The position numbers and the translations under genes are program-made. Shown one piece after another: positions 17,424 through 25,931 of a DNA stretch of 64,000 nt. The notes beneath the pieces were generated by a model that searched no databases, had not been told where the DNA came from, and saw only the letters and a program-made list of their open reading frames with translations. This DNA is from Pseudobutyrivibrio ruminis HUN009 (GTDB lineage: Bacteria > Bacillota > Clostridia > Lachnospirales > Lachnospiraceae), in assembly GCF_000703005.1 (NCBI RefSeq), contig NZ_JNLH01000001.1:1853001-1917000 (forward strand). The letters run 5' to 3'. Each line of letters starts with the position of its first letter. Positions within the stretch are counted from its first letter, which is position 1.

Positions 17424-17519
17424 TTGACATACTTCGACAGTCGTAGTATATTTACTACATCAAACGTACTACGACAGACGTAGTACGGCAGACATAGTAC
17501 GATAGACGTAGGAGGTACT
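17424..17519 (+). promoter_or_regulatory. Promoter and repeated PadR-type operator
   Basis: A consensus promoter TTGACA (17424-17429), 17-bp spacer, TATATT (17447-17452) is overlapped and followed by four related sites of the form C-GACAG-x-CGTAGTA. One is a perfect dyad, GTACTACG-N5-CGTAGTAC (17466-17486). The last copy merges into the ribosome site GTAGGAGG. PadR regulators bind such dyads and autorepress, so control by the next gene is the simplest reading. Confidence 0.8.
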
Positions 17520-17521
17520 AT

Positions 17522-17860
17522 ATGGGTGAAATAAGTAGTGATGTTATTAGAGGCTACAATGACACCATGATACTTTCTATTCTTATGAAGGAACCTTCGT
17601 ATGGATACGAGATTTCTAAGCAGATAAAGAGTATTTCGGAGGAGAAATACGTTATTAAAGAAACGACTCTTTATTCGGCCTTCACCAGAATGGAAAAGAA
17701 TGGTTTTATCGAATCATTTGTGGCTGATCCAGATCCTGAAGGGAATGGAAAGAAAAGAACTTATTACAGAATCACGGATAAGGGTAAGGCGTATTACCTT
17801 GATAAATGTGATGAATGGGAGCTTACCAAAGAAGTAGTTGAAAAGTTTATTTCAAAATAG
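17522..17860 (+). CDS. PadR-family transcriptional regulator
   Basis: This 112-residue winged-helix protein has family features: ILSILMKEPSYGYEISKQI (about 18-36), ETTLYSAFTRMEKNGFI (the recognition region) and GNGKKRTYYRITDKGKAYY (the wing). PadR proteins are usually repressors that respond to small molecules or cell-envelope stress. The repeated operator directly upstream points to autoregulation and control of the two downstream genes, which start 10 and 980 bases later in the same direction. Confidence 0.93.
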   Translation: MGEISSDVIRGYNDTMILSILMKEPSYGYEISKQIKSISEEKYVIKETTLYSAFTRMEKNGFIESFVADPDPEGNGKKRTYYRITDKGKAYYLDKCDEWELTKEVVEKFISK

Positions 17861-17870
17861 GAGAAAAGAT

Positions 17871-18836
17871 ATGGAAACAATTAAGAGCTATTTAGATGCA
17901 ATGTTTAGTAGTATGCCAAATACTCCAGAGGTTAAAAAAGCAAAGGCTGAGCTTTTATCAATGATGGAGGATAAGTATAACGAGCTTATTGCAGATGGTG
18001 TTAGTGAAAATACTGCTGTTGGTACAGTTATTTCTGAGTTTGGTAATCTTGATGAGCTAGCAGAGGATTTAGGGCTTACCAAAGAGGTTGAAGAGGTTCA
18101 CGAGAGAGAGCAGCAGCCTAAGAGATTCGTTTCAATGGATGAAGCACTTGAGTTTATTAAGGCTGAGAAAAAGAGAGCTCTTCTTGTAGCTACAGGCGTT
18201 TTACTTTGCATCACATGTGTATGCTGGCCAATAGTTACAGATGCTGTTTGGGGCTTTATGAATATCGACAATTATGGCGCAGCTATGATGTTTGTATGGA
18301 TAGCAGTTGGTGTAGGATTGTTCATTTATAGTAGTTTTGTTAGTTCTGATTTCAGTTTTCTTAGAAAAGAGCCATGCCAGATGGATATGGCTACAACAGA
18401 TATGATTAAAGAAAAGAAAGCTGAGTTTAAGCCTATTACAGCAGCTGCAATAACACTTGGATGTGCTTTGTGCATATGCGCTGTTGTGCCAATTATTATT
18501 TTTGATTTCGATATATTTGCAACTTTTATATTTATCATGGTTGGCATAGGTGTATGGTTGTTTGTATATTCTGGAATTATTAATAGTAGCTTTGATACTT
18601 TGTTGGATGCTGGCAATGTTGTTCGCAAAGACATAAAGTCAAATGGAAATGAGGAAGATGTGGAATATGTAAGCAAAGGCGCAAAGATTCTCATGGAATC
18701 TTATTGGTCAATAGTTACATGCCTATATCTTATTATCAGTTTCACAACCTTTAATTGGGGTTCTACATGGATAATTTGGGTTATAGCAGCTATTGCTCAT
18801 AAAGTATTTAAGATTGCACTTGTAAAGGAGGATTAA
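17871..18836 (+). CDS. Membrane protein with N-terminal permease-prefix (DUF1700-like) domain
   Basis: This 321-residue protein starts at 17871 (TAGGAGA upstream); a longer frame from 17838 overlaps the PadR gene and is not needed. Residues 1-75 form a helical prefix domain (AKAELLSMMEDKYNELIADGV, then AVGTVISEFGNLDELAEDLG), seen next to PadR regulators in many Firmicutes. Six or so hydrophobic segments follow from about residue 103. No catalytic motif is visible. Its biochemical role is unknown; by context it belongs to a PadR-controlled envelope-stress type module. Confidence 0.75.
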   Translation: METIKSYLDAMFSSMPNTPEVKKAKAELLSMMEDKYNELIADGVSENTAVGTVISEFGNLDELAEDLGLTKEVEEVHEREQQPKRFVSMDEALEFIKAEKKRALLVATGVLLCITCVCWPIVTDAVWGFMNIDNYGAAMMFVWIAVGVGLFIYSSFVSSDFSFLRKEPCQMDMATTDMIKEKKAEFKPITAAAITLGCALCICAVVPIIIFDFDIFATFIFIMVGIGVWLFVYSGIINSSFDTLLDAGNVVRKDIKSNGNEEDVEYVSKGAKILMESYWSIVTCLYLIISFTTFNWGSTWIIWVIAAIAHKVFKIALVKED

Positions 18837-18839
18837 GAA

Positions 18840-19595
18840 ATGACTACAAAGAAATTTCAGTTAATAATATGGATTGTTACATTAATTATAGTTGTAGGTG
18901 CTTGCATTATTCGATTTGCTCCTTTTTCAAGTGGTCGTAGTGAAGAGTCAGAATATGATTTTTCTAAATACAGTGTAGAAACTGTAAAAGTGGATGCAGA
19001 TGCCGCAGATTTATATATTGAATATGGTGATGAATTTAAGGTAAATACAAACTATCAAAAGAATGTTGAACCAAAGGTTACATTGGAAGATGAATGTTTA
19101 ACAATCGAGCAGAAATATACTGTTAACGTAAGAAATCTGAAAGATTGCTACATCAAAATTACTTTACCTAAGGGCACAATGATTGACACAGCTGATATTA
19201 CTGCTAGCGCAGGAGATATTGATATTGACGGAGTTAACTTCGATACATTGAAGATTGATGCTGATGCTGGGGATATCGATATCAATGAGGTTTCTGCAAA
19301 TGACTTTGTTATAGAGGCAGATGCAGGCGACATAGATGTTAGTAAATCTGTTTTTGAAACAGTAAATGTAACCACAGACGCAGGGGCTGTTGAAATGGAA
19401 GCTGTTACTGCAACAAGTGGTACTTTTGATGCCGATATGGGAAGCATTGATATTAATGGAGACTTTGAAAAGATTACAGCTAGCTGTGAGATGGGAGACA
19501 TTGATATTACAGTTCCTGATGCAAATAAAGTAGATTTTGATTTAGATTGTGAGCTTGGTAGCATTAAAGTTAATGGATCTAGATGGAAAAATTAA
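18840..19595 (+). CDS. DUF4097-like beta-repeat surface protein
   Basis: This 251-residue protein has an N-terminal membrane anchor (about 7-25) followed by a repetitive beta structure with recurring DADAGDIDI / SAGDIDIDG units (about 105-225). The pattern matches the DUF4097 putative adhesin family (a right-handed beta-solenoid-like fold), which is very often encoded beside PadR and prefix-domain proteins. It starts three bases after the upstream stop, so translation is coupled. No terminator follows before the trp promoter at 19599. Confidence 0.8.
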   Translation: MTTKKFQLIIWIVTLIIVVGACIIRFAPFSSGRSEESEYDFSKYSVETVKVDADAADLYIEYGDEFKVNTNYQKNVEPKVTLEDECLTIEQKYTVNVRNLKDCYIKITLPKGTMIDTADITASAGDIDIDGVNFDTLKIDADAGDIDINEVSANDFVIEADAGDIDVSKSVFETVNVTTDAGAVEMEAVTATSGTFDADMGSIDINGDFEKITASCEMGDIDITVPDANKVDFDLDCELGSIKVNGSRWKN

Positions 19596-19598
19596 TTA

Positions 19599-19627
19599 TT
19601 GACAACAGAATTGCGGAATGGTAGTAT
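19599..19627 (+). promoter_or_regulatory. Promoter of the trp operon
   Basis: TTGACA (19599-19604), a 17-bp spacer and TAGTAT (19622-19627) sit directly upstream of the T-box leader. Confidence 0.8.
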
Positions 19628-19635
19628 TACTTCAA

Positions 19636-19927
19636 CACAATAAAGCAGTAAACCGATGAGGGAGAGGAGTACCTCTTTGTGATTCATAGGAGAGAGCCGC
19701 GATGGTGGGATGCGGTATGATAGCAATTTGGGAATGGACTCCTGAGGGCGTGAGGAAATGACTTTGGTCAGAGTATTGCACGACGTAAGGCATACGTTAG
19801 TTGCCAGGGATATGATGGTATCCTGATAAGAGCATAGGATTATCCTATGAATTCAAGGTGGCACCGCGGAAGAATAATTTCGTCCTTGATGGAAACTATT
19901 AATGGTTTCTGTCAGGGACTTTTTTTA
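19636..19927 (+). promoter_or_regulatory. Trp-specific T-box leader
   Basis: The T-box sequence AAGGTGGCACCGCGG lies at 19855-19869. Upstream, the stem I region has the AGAGAG box and a GGATG bulge, and the specifier loop reads GAA-TGG-ACTC with TGG (tryptophan codon) at 19735-19737. A terminator follows at 19882-19927. T-box leaders read through when uncharged tRNA bridges the specifier and the T-box, so low charged tRNA-Trp should switch on the trp genes downstream. Confidence 0.95.
19882..19927 (+). terminator. T-box intrinsic terminator
   Basis: GTCCTTGATGGAAAC pairs with GGTTTCTGTCAGGGAC across a 7-nt loop, followed by a T-run from 19920. The 5' strand can alternatively pair with the T-box region as antiterminator. 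Confidence 0.9.
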
Positions 19928-20051
19928 TTTCCAAAGTTTCAGTTACGATTACAAGCCTTGGTATTACTCCGTCGCGAGATTGGCTCCTTGAGTAACACCA
20001 AGAGCTTGTCATCTACTGGCACTTTGGAAATAAAAAAAGTCTCTGACAGAA
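19907..20051 (+). repeat. Long hairpin between T-box terminator and trpD
   Basis: Bases 19907-19969 are a near-perfect inverted complement of 19990-20051, with a loop of about 20 nt. The 5' arm includes the 3' strand of the T-box terminator and its T-run; the 3' arm includes the matching A-run (20031-20038) and TCTCTGACAGAA, just upstream of the trpD ribosome site GGGAAGGAG. The structure therefore competes with, or stacks on, the terminator. Confidence 0.8.
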
Positions 20052-20068
20052 GGGAAGGAGATTACGAG

Positions 20069-21136
20069 ATGATTAAAGAAGCGATTGAGAAAATTGTTAA
20101 CAAGGGGGACCTTACGTACGAGGAAGCCTACACTGTAATGAATGAGATTATGAATGGCGAAAGCTCACCTACACAGAATGCGGCTTTTTTGGCTGCACTT
20201 TCTACAAAAAGTGCAAGAGCGGAGACAACTGATGAAATTGCTGGTTGTGCTGCTGCTATGAGAGAGCATGCTACAAAGGTTGAAACAGGAATGGAGGTGT
20301 TTGAAATCGTTGGAACAGGTGGAGATAACGCCCATAGCTTCAACATTTCAACAACATCAGCACTTGTAGCTGCCGCAGGAGGAATGAAGGTCGCAAAGCA
20401 TGGTAATAGAGCAGCATCTTCTCTTTGTGGTACAGCAGATTGTTTGGAAGCACTTGGAGTAAACATCAGTCAGGATCCAGAAAAATGCGTAGAGCTTCTC
20501 AAGAAAGTGGGGATGTGCTTCTTCTTTGCTCAGAAGTATCACACATCAATGAAGTACGTAGGTGCAATAAGAAAAGAGCTTGGATTTAGAACAGTATTTA
20601 ATATCCTAGGACCACTTACAAATCCGGCAGTTCCATCAATGCAATTGCTTGGTGTTTACGATGAATACCTGGTAGAGCCACTTGCGCAGGTACTTATCAA
20701 CCTTGGGGTAAAGCGTGGCATGGTAGTTTATGGTCAGGATAAGCTAGATGAAATCTCATTGAGCAGCTCAACAAAAGTTTGTGAGATAAGAGATGGATGG
20801 TATAAAACTTACATCATTGAGCCAGAGGATTTCGGATTTGAAAAATGCGCTAAAGAAGATTTAAAGGGTGGAACTCCAGAGGAAAATGCAAAGATTACAA
20901 GGGATATTTTGAATGGAGTAAAGGGACATAAAAGAAATGCAGTTCTTCTTAATGCAGGAGCAGCTCTTTACATTGGAGGAAAGGCTGAAAGCTTTAAAGC
21001 AGGAGTAGAGCTTGCAGGAGAAATAATAGATTCTGGAAAAGCTTTTGAAACATTGCAAAAATTCATACTTTTAAGCAACAAGATATCAGAGGATAAGAGT
21101 GATGAATATACTGGAGCAGTTAGCGGAGCATGCTAG
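20069..21136 (+). CDS. trpD: Anthranilate phosphoribosyltransferase
   Basis: TrpD joins anthranilate to PRPP in the second step of tryptophan synthesis. It has 355 residues from the ATG at 20069, ten bases after GGAAGGAG; an upstream in-frame start at 19847 would lie inside the T-box and is rejected. Signatures are the PRPP loop EIVGTGGDNAHSFNIST (about 75-91), KHGNRAASSLCGTADCLEALG and GPLTNPA. It overlaps trpC by 35 bases. A stand-alone TrpD means glutaminase activity comes from the separate TrpG at the operon end. Confidence 0.97.
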   Translation: MIKEAIEKIVNKGDLTYEEAYTVMNEIMNGESSPTQNAAFLAALSTKSARAETTDEIAGCAAAMREHATKVETGMEVFEIVGTGGDNAHSFNISTTSALVAAAGGMKVAKHGNRAASSLCGTADCLEALGVNISQDPEKCVELLKKVGMCFFFAQKYHTSMKYVGAIRKELGFRTVFNILGPLTNPAVPSMQLLGVYDEYLVEPLAQVLINLGVKRGMVVYGQDKLDEISLSSSTKVCEIRDGWYKTYIIEPEDFGFEKCAKEDLKGGTPEENAKITRDILNGVKGHKRNAVLLNAGAALYIGGKAESFKAGVELAGEIIDSGKAFETLQKFILLSNKISEDKSDEYTGAVSGAC

Positions 21137-21896
21137 ATTTCGTGTAGAAGAAAACAAGAAATATAAGTCACTTGAAAAAATAAAAGCAGAAGCATTGAGT
21201 CTTCCAAAGGGAGATTTTGAATTTGAAAAAGCATTGGCAATGCCAGGTATGAGCTTTATCTGTGAATGTAAAAAAGCTTCTCCTTCAAAGGGAATCATAG
21301 CAGAAGAATTTGACTATTTGGAAATAGCAAAGGCATATGAAGAGGCGGGGGCTGATTGCATATCTGTTTTGACTGAACCAAAGTGGTTTTTGGGAAGTGA
21401 CAAGTATCTAGAGGATATCGCAAATGCGGTTTCAATTCCTATTATAAGAAAAGATTTCACTGTAGATGAGTACATGATATACGAGGCAAAGGTATTAGGC
21501 GCTAGCGCTGTACTTCTAATCTGTAGCATCCTGACAGAAGAGCAAATTAGAGAATACATTCGTATATGCGATAGTCTTGGAATCAGTGCTTTGGTGGAGG
21601 CACATGATGATGCTGAAGTAAAGATGGCAGCAAAGGCAGGGGCTAGAATAATAGGTGTAAATAACAGAAACCTAAAGGATTTTTCAGTAGATACGGGAAA
21701 TAGCAGGAGATTAAAAGCACTTGTAGATGACAAGGTGATATTTGTATCAGAGAGTGGTATTAAAACAGCAGAGGATATATCTCAGCTGAAAGAAGCAGGT
21801 GTTGATGCAGTTTTAATTGGTGAAACACTTATGAAAGCAACTGACAAGAAGGGAAAGCTTAAAGAATTAAGAGGTGATGAAGATGACAACAATTAA
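21102..21896 (+). CDS. trpC: Indole-3-glycerol phosphate synthase
   Basis: TrpC closes the indole ring in step four of the pathway. It is a TIM barrel of 264 residues from ATG 21102 (a GTG three bases earlier is in frame; GAGG lies at suitable distance). The visible motifs FICECKKASPSKGII (about 49-63), the SVLTEPKWF block, IRKDFTVDEYM, LVEAHDD, GVNNRNLKDF and VSESGI are all family-specific. It lies inside the end of trpD and overlaps trpFB by 14 bases, indicating strong translational coupling. Confidence 0.97.
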   Translation: MNILEQLAEHARFRVEENKKYKSLEKIKAEALSLPKGDFEFEKALAMPGMSFICECKKASPSKGIIAEEFDYLEIAKAYEEAGADCISVLTEPKWFLGSDKYLEDIANAVSIPIIRKDFTVDEYMIYEAKVLGASAVLLICSILTEEQIREYIRICDSLGISALVEAHDDAEVKMAAKAGARIIGVNNRNLKDFSVDTGNSRRLKALVDDKVIFVSESGIKTAEDISQLKEAGVDAVLIGETLMKATDKKGKLKELRGDEDDNN

Positions 21897-23676
21897 ACTA
21901 TGTGGTCTTACAAGAGAAGAAGATATTATAAAGGCGAATGAGCTTAAGCCTGAGTATGTTGGATTTGTTTTTTGTGAGAAAAGCAAGAGAAACGTTAGTC
22001 GAATGCAGGCAAAAAAGTTAAAGAGTATGTTAAATCCTGAAATAAAAGCGGTAGGTGTATTTGTTGATGCACCAGAGAAGGAAGTTGAAAGCTTATTCGA
22101 AGAAAACATTATTGATGTAGCACAGCTTCACGGAAATGAAGACGAGGATTACATTAAATCTCTTATGGATAACAATATTCCTGTTATCAAAACATTTAAG
22201 GTTACATCAGCAGAAGAGCTTATAAAGGCAGAAAAATCCAGTGCTGATATGATTATGTTTGATGCTGGAAATGGAGAAGGAAACAGAATTAAGGATTTAA
22301 ATCTTCTAACATACATAGATAGACCTTTTATTCTTGCAGGCGGGTTAAATCAGGAAAACGTAGCTGAAGCCATTGATACTGTAAAGCCATATGGTGTTGA
22401 CGTTAGCTCTGGTATTGAGACCGATCATCTTAAGGATGGATACAAAATGGATCAATTCGTAAAAGCGGTAAGAGAGGATGCAGTTCCAGCAAAGAGCAAA
22501 GGCAGATTTGGTGTTCATGGTGGTCAGTATATTCCTGAGACTCTCATGAATGCAGTTATGGAGCTGGAGGAAGCCTACAATCATTACAAGGATGATCCAG
22601 AGTTTAATAGAGAGTTGAAGGAACTTCTTGATGAATATGCTGGTCGACCAAGCCTTTTATATTACGCAAAGAAGATGACAGAAGACTTAGGCGGAGCCAA
22701 AATCTATCTTAAGCGTGAGGATTTAAATCATACTGGAAGCCACAAAATTAACAACGTATTGGGACAGGCTCTTCTTGCTAAAAAGATGGGCAAGACAAGA
22801 CTTATTGCTGAAACAGGCGCAGGTCAGCATGGTGTGGCAACAGCTACAGCGGCAGCACTTCTTGGAATGGAATGTGTTGTGTTTATGGGCAAGGAAGATA
22901 CAGAGCGTCAGGCACTTAACGTTTATAGAATGAGACTTCTCGGCGCAGAGGTAATTCCTGTAACCAGTGGAACTGCCACATTAAAGGACGCAGTTTCAGA
23001 GGCAATGAGAGAATGGACAACACGTATTGATGATACACATTATTGCCTTGGTTCAGTAATGGGGCCTCATCCATTCCCAACAATAGTTAGAGATTTCCAG
23101 GCTGTTATTTCTAGGGAGAGCCGTGCACAGATTCTTGAGAAAGAAGGAAGACTTCCAGATGTGGTTATCGCTTGTGTTGGTGGTGGAAGCAATGCTATCG
23201 GAAGCTTTTATCACTATATTAATGACAAGGATGTTGAGCTGATAGGTTGCGAGGCAGCAGGTAGAGGAATAGATACATTTGAAACAGCTGCAACAGTAAA
23301 TACTGGAAAAGTTGGTATATTCCATGGAATGAAATCATATTTCTGCCAAGACGAATATGGTCAGATTGCACCAGTATATTCAATCTCGGCAGGCCTTGAT
23401 TATCCAGGTGTTGGTCCAGAGCATGCATATTTGCATGACATAGGACGTGCAAAATATGTGCCAGTTACTGATGATGAGGCTGTTGATGCTTTCGAATATA
23501 TTGCAAAGACAGAGGGAATAATTGCAGCTATCGAGTCAAGTCATGCTATCGCATATGCGAAGAAGCTTGCTCCTACAATGAGAAAAGACCAGATCATTAT
23601 AGTTACTGTTTCAGGTAGAGGCGATAAGGATTGTGCTGCTATCGCACGTTATAGAGGGGAGGATATCCATGAGTAA
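21883..23676 (+). CDS. trpFB: Fused phosphoribosylanthranilate isomerase / tryptophan synthase beta (TrpF-TrpB)
   Basis: A single 597-residue frame encodes two enzymes. Residues 1-200 are TrpF (IKLCGLTREED with the catalytic cysteine, VQLHGNE-type AQLHGNED, FILAGGLNQENV, GVDVSSGIE). After a very short joint (AVPAKSKGRFGVHGGQYIPE) residues from about 205 are TrpB, with the PLP lysine in HTGSHKINN, GAGQHGVATATAAAL, the phosphate-binding GGGSNAIGSF and the C-terminal TVSGRGDKD. I see no stop or frameshift between the halves. Start ATG 21883 has GAGG eight bases upstream. The fusion couples step three to the last step, with TrpA encoded immediately downstream. Confidence 0.96.
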   Translation: MTTIKLCGLTREEDIIKANELKPEYVGFVFCEKSKRNVSRMQAKKLKSMLNPEIKAVGVFVDAPEKEVESLFEENIIDVAQLHGNEDEDYIKSLMDNNIPVIKTFKVTSAEELIKAEKSSADMIMFDAGNGEGNRIKDLNLLTYIDRPFILAGGLNQENVAEAIDTVKPYGVDVSSGIETDHLKDGYKMDQFVKAVREDAVPAKSKGRFGVHGGQYIPETLMNAVMELEEAYNHYKDDPEFNRELKELLDEYAGRPSLLYYAKKMTEDLGGAKIYLKREDLNHTGSHKINNVLGQALLAKKMGKTRLIAETGAGQHGVATATAAALLGMECVVFMGKEDTERQALNVYRMRLLGAEVIPVTSGTATLKDAVSEAMREWTTRIDDTHYCLGSVMGPHPFPTIVRDFQAVISRESRAQILEKEGRLPDVVIACVGGGSNAIGSFYHYINDKDVELIGCEAAGRGIDTFETAATVNTGKVGIFHGMKSYFCQDEYGQIAPVYSISAGLDYPGVGPEHAYLHDIGRAKYVPVTDDEAVDAFEYIAKTEGIIAAIESSHAIAYAKKLAPTMRKDQIIIVTVSGRGDKDCAAIARYRGEDIHE

Positions 23677-24445
23677 GATTTCAAAAGCATTCGAAAATAA
23701 AAAGGCGTTTATACCATTTATCACATGTGGAGATCCTGACTTAGAAACAACAAAAGAAATAATCAGGGAGCTTGAAAAGAATGGTGCAGATTTGATTGAA
23801 CTTGGAATACCTTTTTCTGATCCAACGGCCGAAGGTCCTGTAATACAGGGAGCAAATATTAGAGCTTTGAAGAATAAAATCACAACAGATGATGTATTTG
23901 AAATGGTAAGAGAGGTCAGAAAGGAAGTGAAGATTCCACTTTGTTTTATGACTTATGCAAATGTTGTTTTTTCTTATGGTTCAGACAGATTTTTTGGCAA
24001 GTGTCAGGAGGTTGGCATTGATGGAATTATCCTTCCAGACGTACCTTTTGAAGAAAAGGAAGAGTTTGAAGGAGTGGCATCTGAGCATGGCGTAGATTTT
24101 ATATCGATGGTTGCTCATACTTCTGAGGATAGAATCGATATGATTACAAAAGAGGCAAAGGGATTTATATATATTGTTTCTAGCCTCGGTGTGACAGGCA
24201 CTCGAAGCAAGCTTAATGAAGGCATCAAAACAGTAGTTGATAGAGTAAGAAAAAATACAGATGTACCTTGCGCGGTAGGCTTTGGTATATCTACTCCAGA
24301 GCAGGCTGCCAAGATGTCTGATATATCTGATGGAGCTATTGTTGGTTCTGCGATTGTTAGAGTGGTAGAGGAGTATGGAAAAGATGCTCCAAAGCATGTA
24401 GGAGAATTTGTTAAATCAATGAAGGAGGCCTACCATGCATCCTAG
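23669..24445 (+). CDS. trpA: Tryptophan synthase alpha subunit
   Basis: TrpA cleaves indole-3-glycerol phosphate and channels indole to TrpB. It has 258 residues from ATG 23669, preceded by GGGGAGGA; this start overlaps the trpFB stop by eight bases. The motifs AFIPFITCGDPDLETT (catalytic Glu follows in LIELGIPFSDPTAEGPVIQ), LPDVPFEE with the catalytic Asp region, and the phosphate-binding GFGISTPEQA are intact. It overlaps trpE by 11 bases. Confidence 0.97.
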   Translation: MSKISKAFENKKAFIPFITCGDPDLETTKEIIRELEKNGADLIELGIPFSDPTAEGPVIQGANIRALKNKITTDDVFEMVREVRKEVKIPLCFMTYANVVFSYGSDRFFGKCQEVGIDGIILPDVPFEEKEEFEGVASEHGVDFISMVAHTSEDRIDMITKEAKGFIYIVSSLGVTGTRSKLNEGIKTVVDRVRKNTDVPCAVGFGISTPEQAAKMSDISDGAIVGSAIVRVVEEYGKDAPKHVGEFVKSMKEAYHAS

Positions 24446-25931
24446 TTTTGAGCAGGTTAAAGAACTTGCAAAAAGCGGAGAATATAGAAGAATTCCTGTA
24501 ATGATTGAGATGTTATCCGACAGCTTCACGCCAATAGAAGTTGTTCGAATAATCAAAGCGGCCAGCCATCAGTGCTATTTATTGGAAAGTGCCAGTCAGA
24601 CAGAAACCTGGGGAAGATATTCGTTTCTTGGATTCAACCCTAATTTGGAGGTGACCTGCCAAGACAGACACCTTTTTATAAAGGAAAATAAGGGAGATAG
24701 TAAAGTCTTAATTCAGGAAAAAACTGTATCTCATCCAGGGGAAACATTACGTGAGATTATTAGCCAGTACAAAAGTCCAGTGTTATCGGATTTTCCAACT
24801 TTTACAGGTGGATTAGTAGGTTATTTTTCATACGATTACATCAAATATGCTGAGCCAAAGCTTAAGCTTGAGAATCATGGAGAAGATGATTTTAAAGACA
24901 TGGATTTGATGCTCTTTAACGATGTAATTGCTTTTGACAATTTTAAGCAGAAAATATATTTGATTACCGGTGTAATGCTGGATGAATCTGATGATTTGGA
25001 AAGCTTATACAATGAAGCAAATAATCGCCTAGAAAAGATAAAGAGCCTTTTGCTAAGCCAGAATAAAGCAACATTTCAGCCTCTTTCACTTTTGACTGGA
25101 ATCAAGCCAAAATTTTCAAAAGAAGAGTATGGTGAAATGGTAAAAAAGGCTAAGCATTATATTAAGGAAGGGGATATTTTCCAGGTTGTCCTTTCTAATC
25201 CTCTTACCGCAAAAGCGAAAGGAAGTCTTTTTGATACATACCGCCTTTTGAGAGCCAGCAATCCATCTCCATATATGTTCTATTTTTCTAGCGATGATAT
25301 AGAAATAGCTGGTGCATCGCCAGAGACACTGGTGAAGGTAGAACAAAAGCAGGTAAGCACATTTCCACTTGCTGGAACTAGGCCAAGAGGGAAAAGTAAA
25401 GCTGAAGACGCAGCTCTTGAAAAGGAGCTTTTGGCAGATGAAAAGGAACGTGCAGAACACAATATGCTTGTGGATTTAGGCAGAAATGACATTGGAAAAA
25501 TAAGCAGTATTGGTTCTGTAAATGTGGAAAAATATATGGAAATAGAAAGGTATTCCCATGTAATGCATATAGGTTCCACAGTTGTTGGACACTTGGCAGA
25601 TGATAAGGATGCTATTGATGCAGTGGACGCAATTCTACCAGCAGGAACATTGTCTGGCGCGCCAAAGTTTAGAGCCTGCCAGATAATCGAAGAGCTAGAG
25701 CAGAGCAAGCGTGGTATTTACGGAGGCGCCCTTGGCTATATAGATTTCTCAGGAAATCTGGATGTGTGCATAGCGATAAGACTTGTATATAAAAAGAACG
25801 ATAAAATTTGTATTCGTTCAGGGGCAGGTATTGTTTATGATTCTGTTCCAGAAAATGAAGCAATTGAATGCATCAATAAGGCGAAGGCAGTAGTGAATGC
25901 TGTAAGCCACGCTGAGGGAGGTTTGGCATGA
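24435..25931 (+). CDS. trpE: Anthranilate synthase component I
   Basis: TrpE converts chorismate and ammonia to anthranilate. The 498-residue length is typical. The N-terminal domain holds the tryptophan feedback site, with LLESASQTETWGRYSFLG near residue 47; the chorismate-binding C-terminal domain shows GDIFQVVLSNPL, SPSPYMFY-type NPSPYMFYF, ASPETLVKVE, PLAGTRPRG, DLGRNDIGK and the terminal IRSGAGIVYDSVPE. Its place near the end of the operon, after trpA, is unusual; trpE is normally first. It overlaps trpG by four bases. Confidence 0.97.
   Translation: MHPSFEQVKELAKSGEYRRIPVMIEMLSDSFTPIEVVRIIKAASHQCYLLESASQTETWGRYSFLGFNPNLEVTCQDRHLFIKENKGDSKVLIQEKTVSHPGETLREIISQYKSPVLSDFPTFTGGLVGYFSYDYIKYAEPKLKLENHGEDDFKDMDLMLFNDVIAFDNFKQKIYLITGVMLDESDDLESLYNEANNRLEKIKSLLLSQNKATFQPLSLLTGIKPKFSKEEYGEMVKKAKHYIKEGDIFQVVLSNPLTAKAKGSLFDTYRLLRASNPSPYMFYFSSDDIEIAGASPETLVKVEQKQVSTFPLAGTRPRGKSKAEDAALEKELLADEKERAEHNMLVDLGRNDIGKISSIGSVNVEKYMEIERYSHVMHIGSTVVGHLADDKDAIDAVDAILPAGTLSGAPKFRACQIIEELEQSKRGIYGGALGYIDFSGNLDVCIAIRLVYKKNDKICIRSGAGIVYDSVPENEAIECINKAKAVVNAVSHAEGGLA

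Noticed and set aside
19847..20068. N-terminal extension of TrpD
   Set aside because: The extended frame runs through the T-box sequence, terminator and following hairpin. The ATG at 20069 has a proper ribosome site and gives the normal TrpD length.
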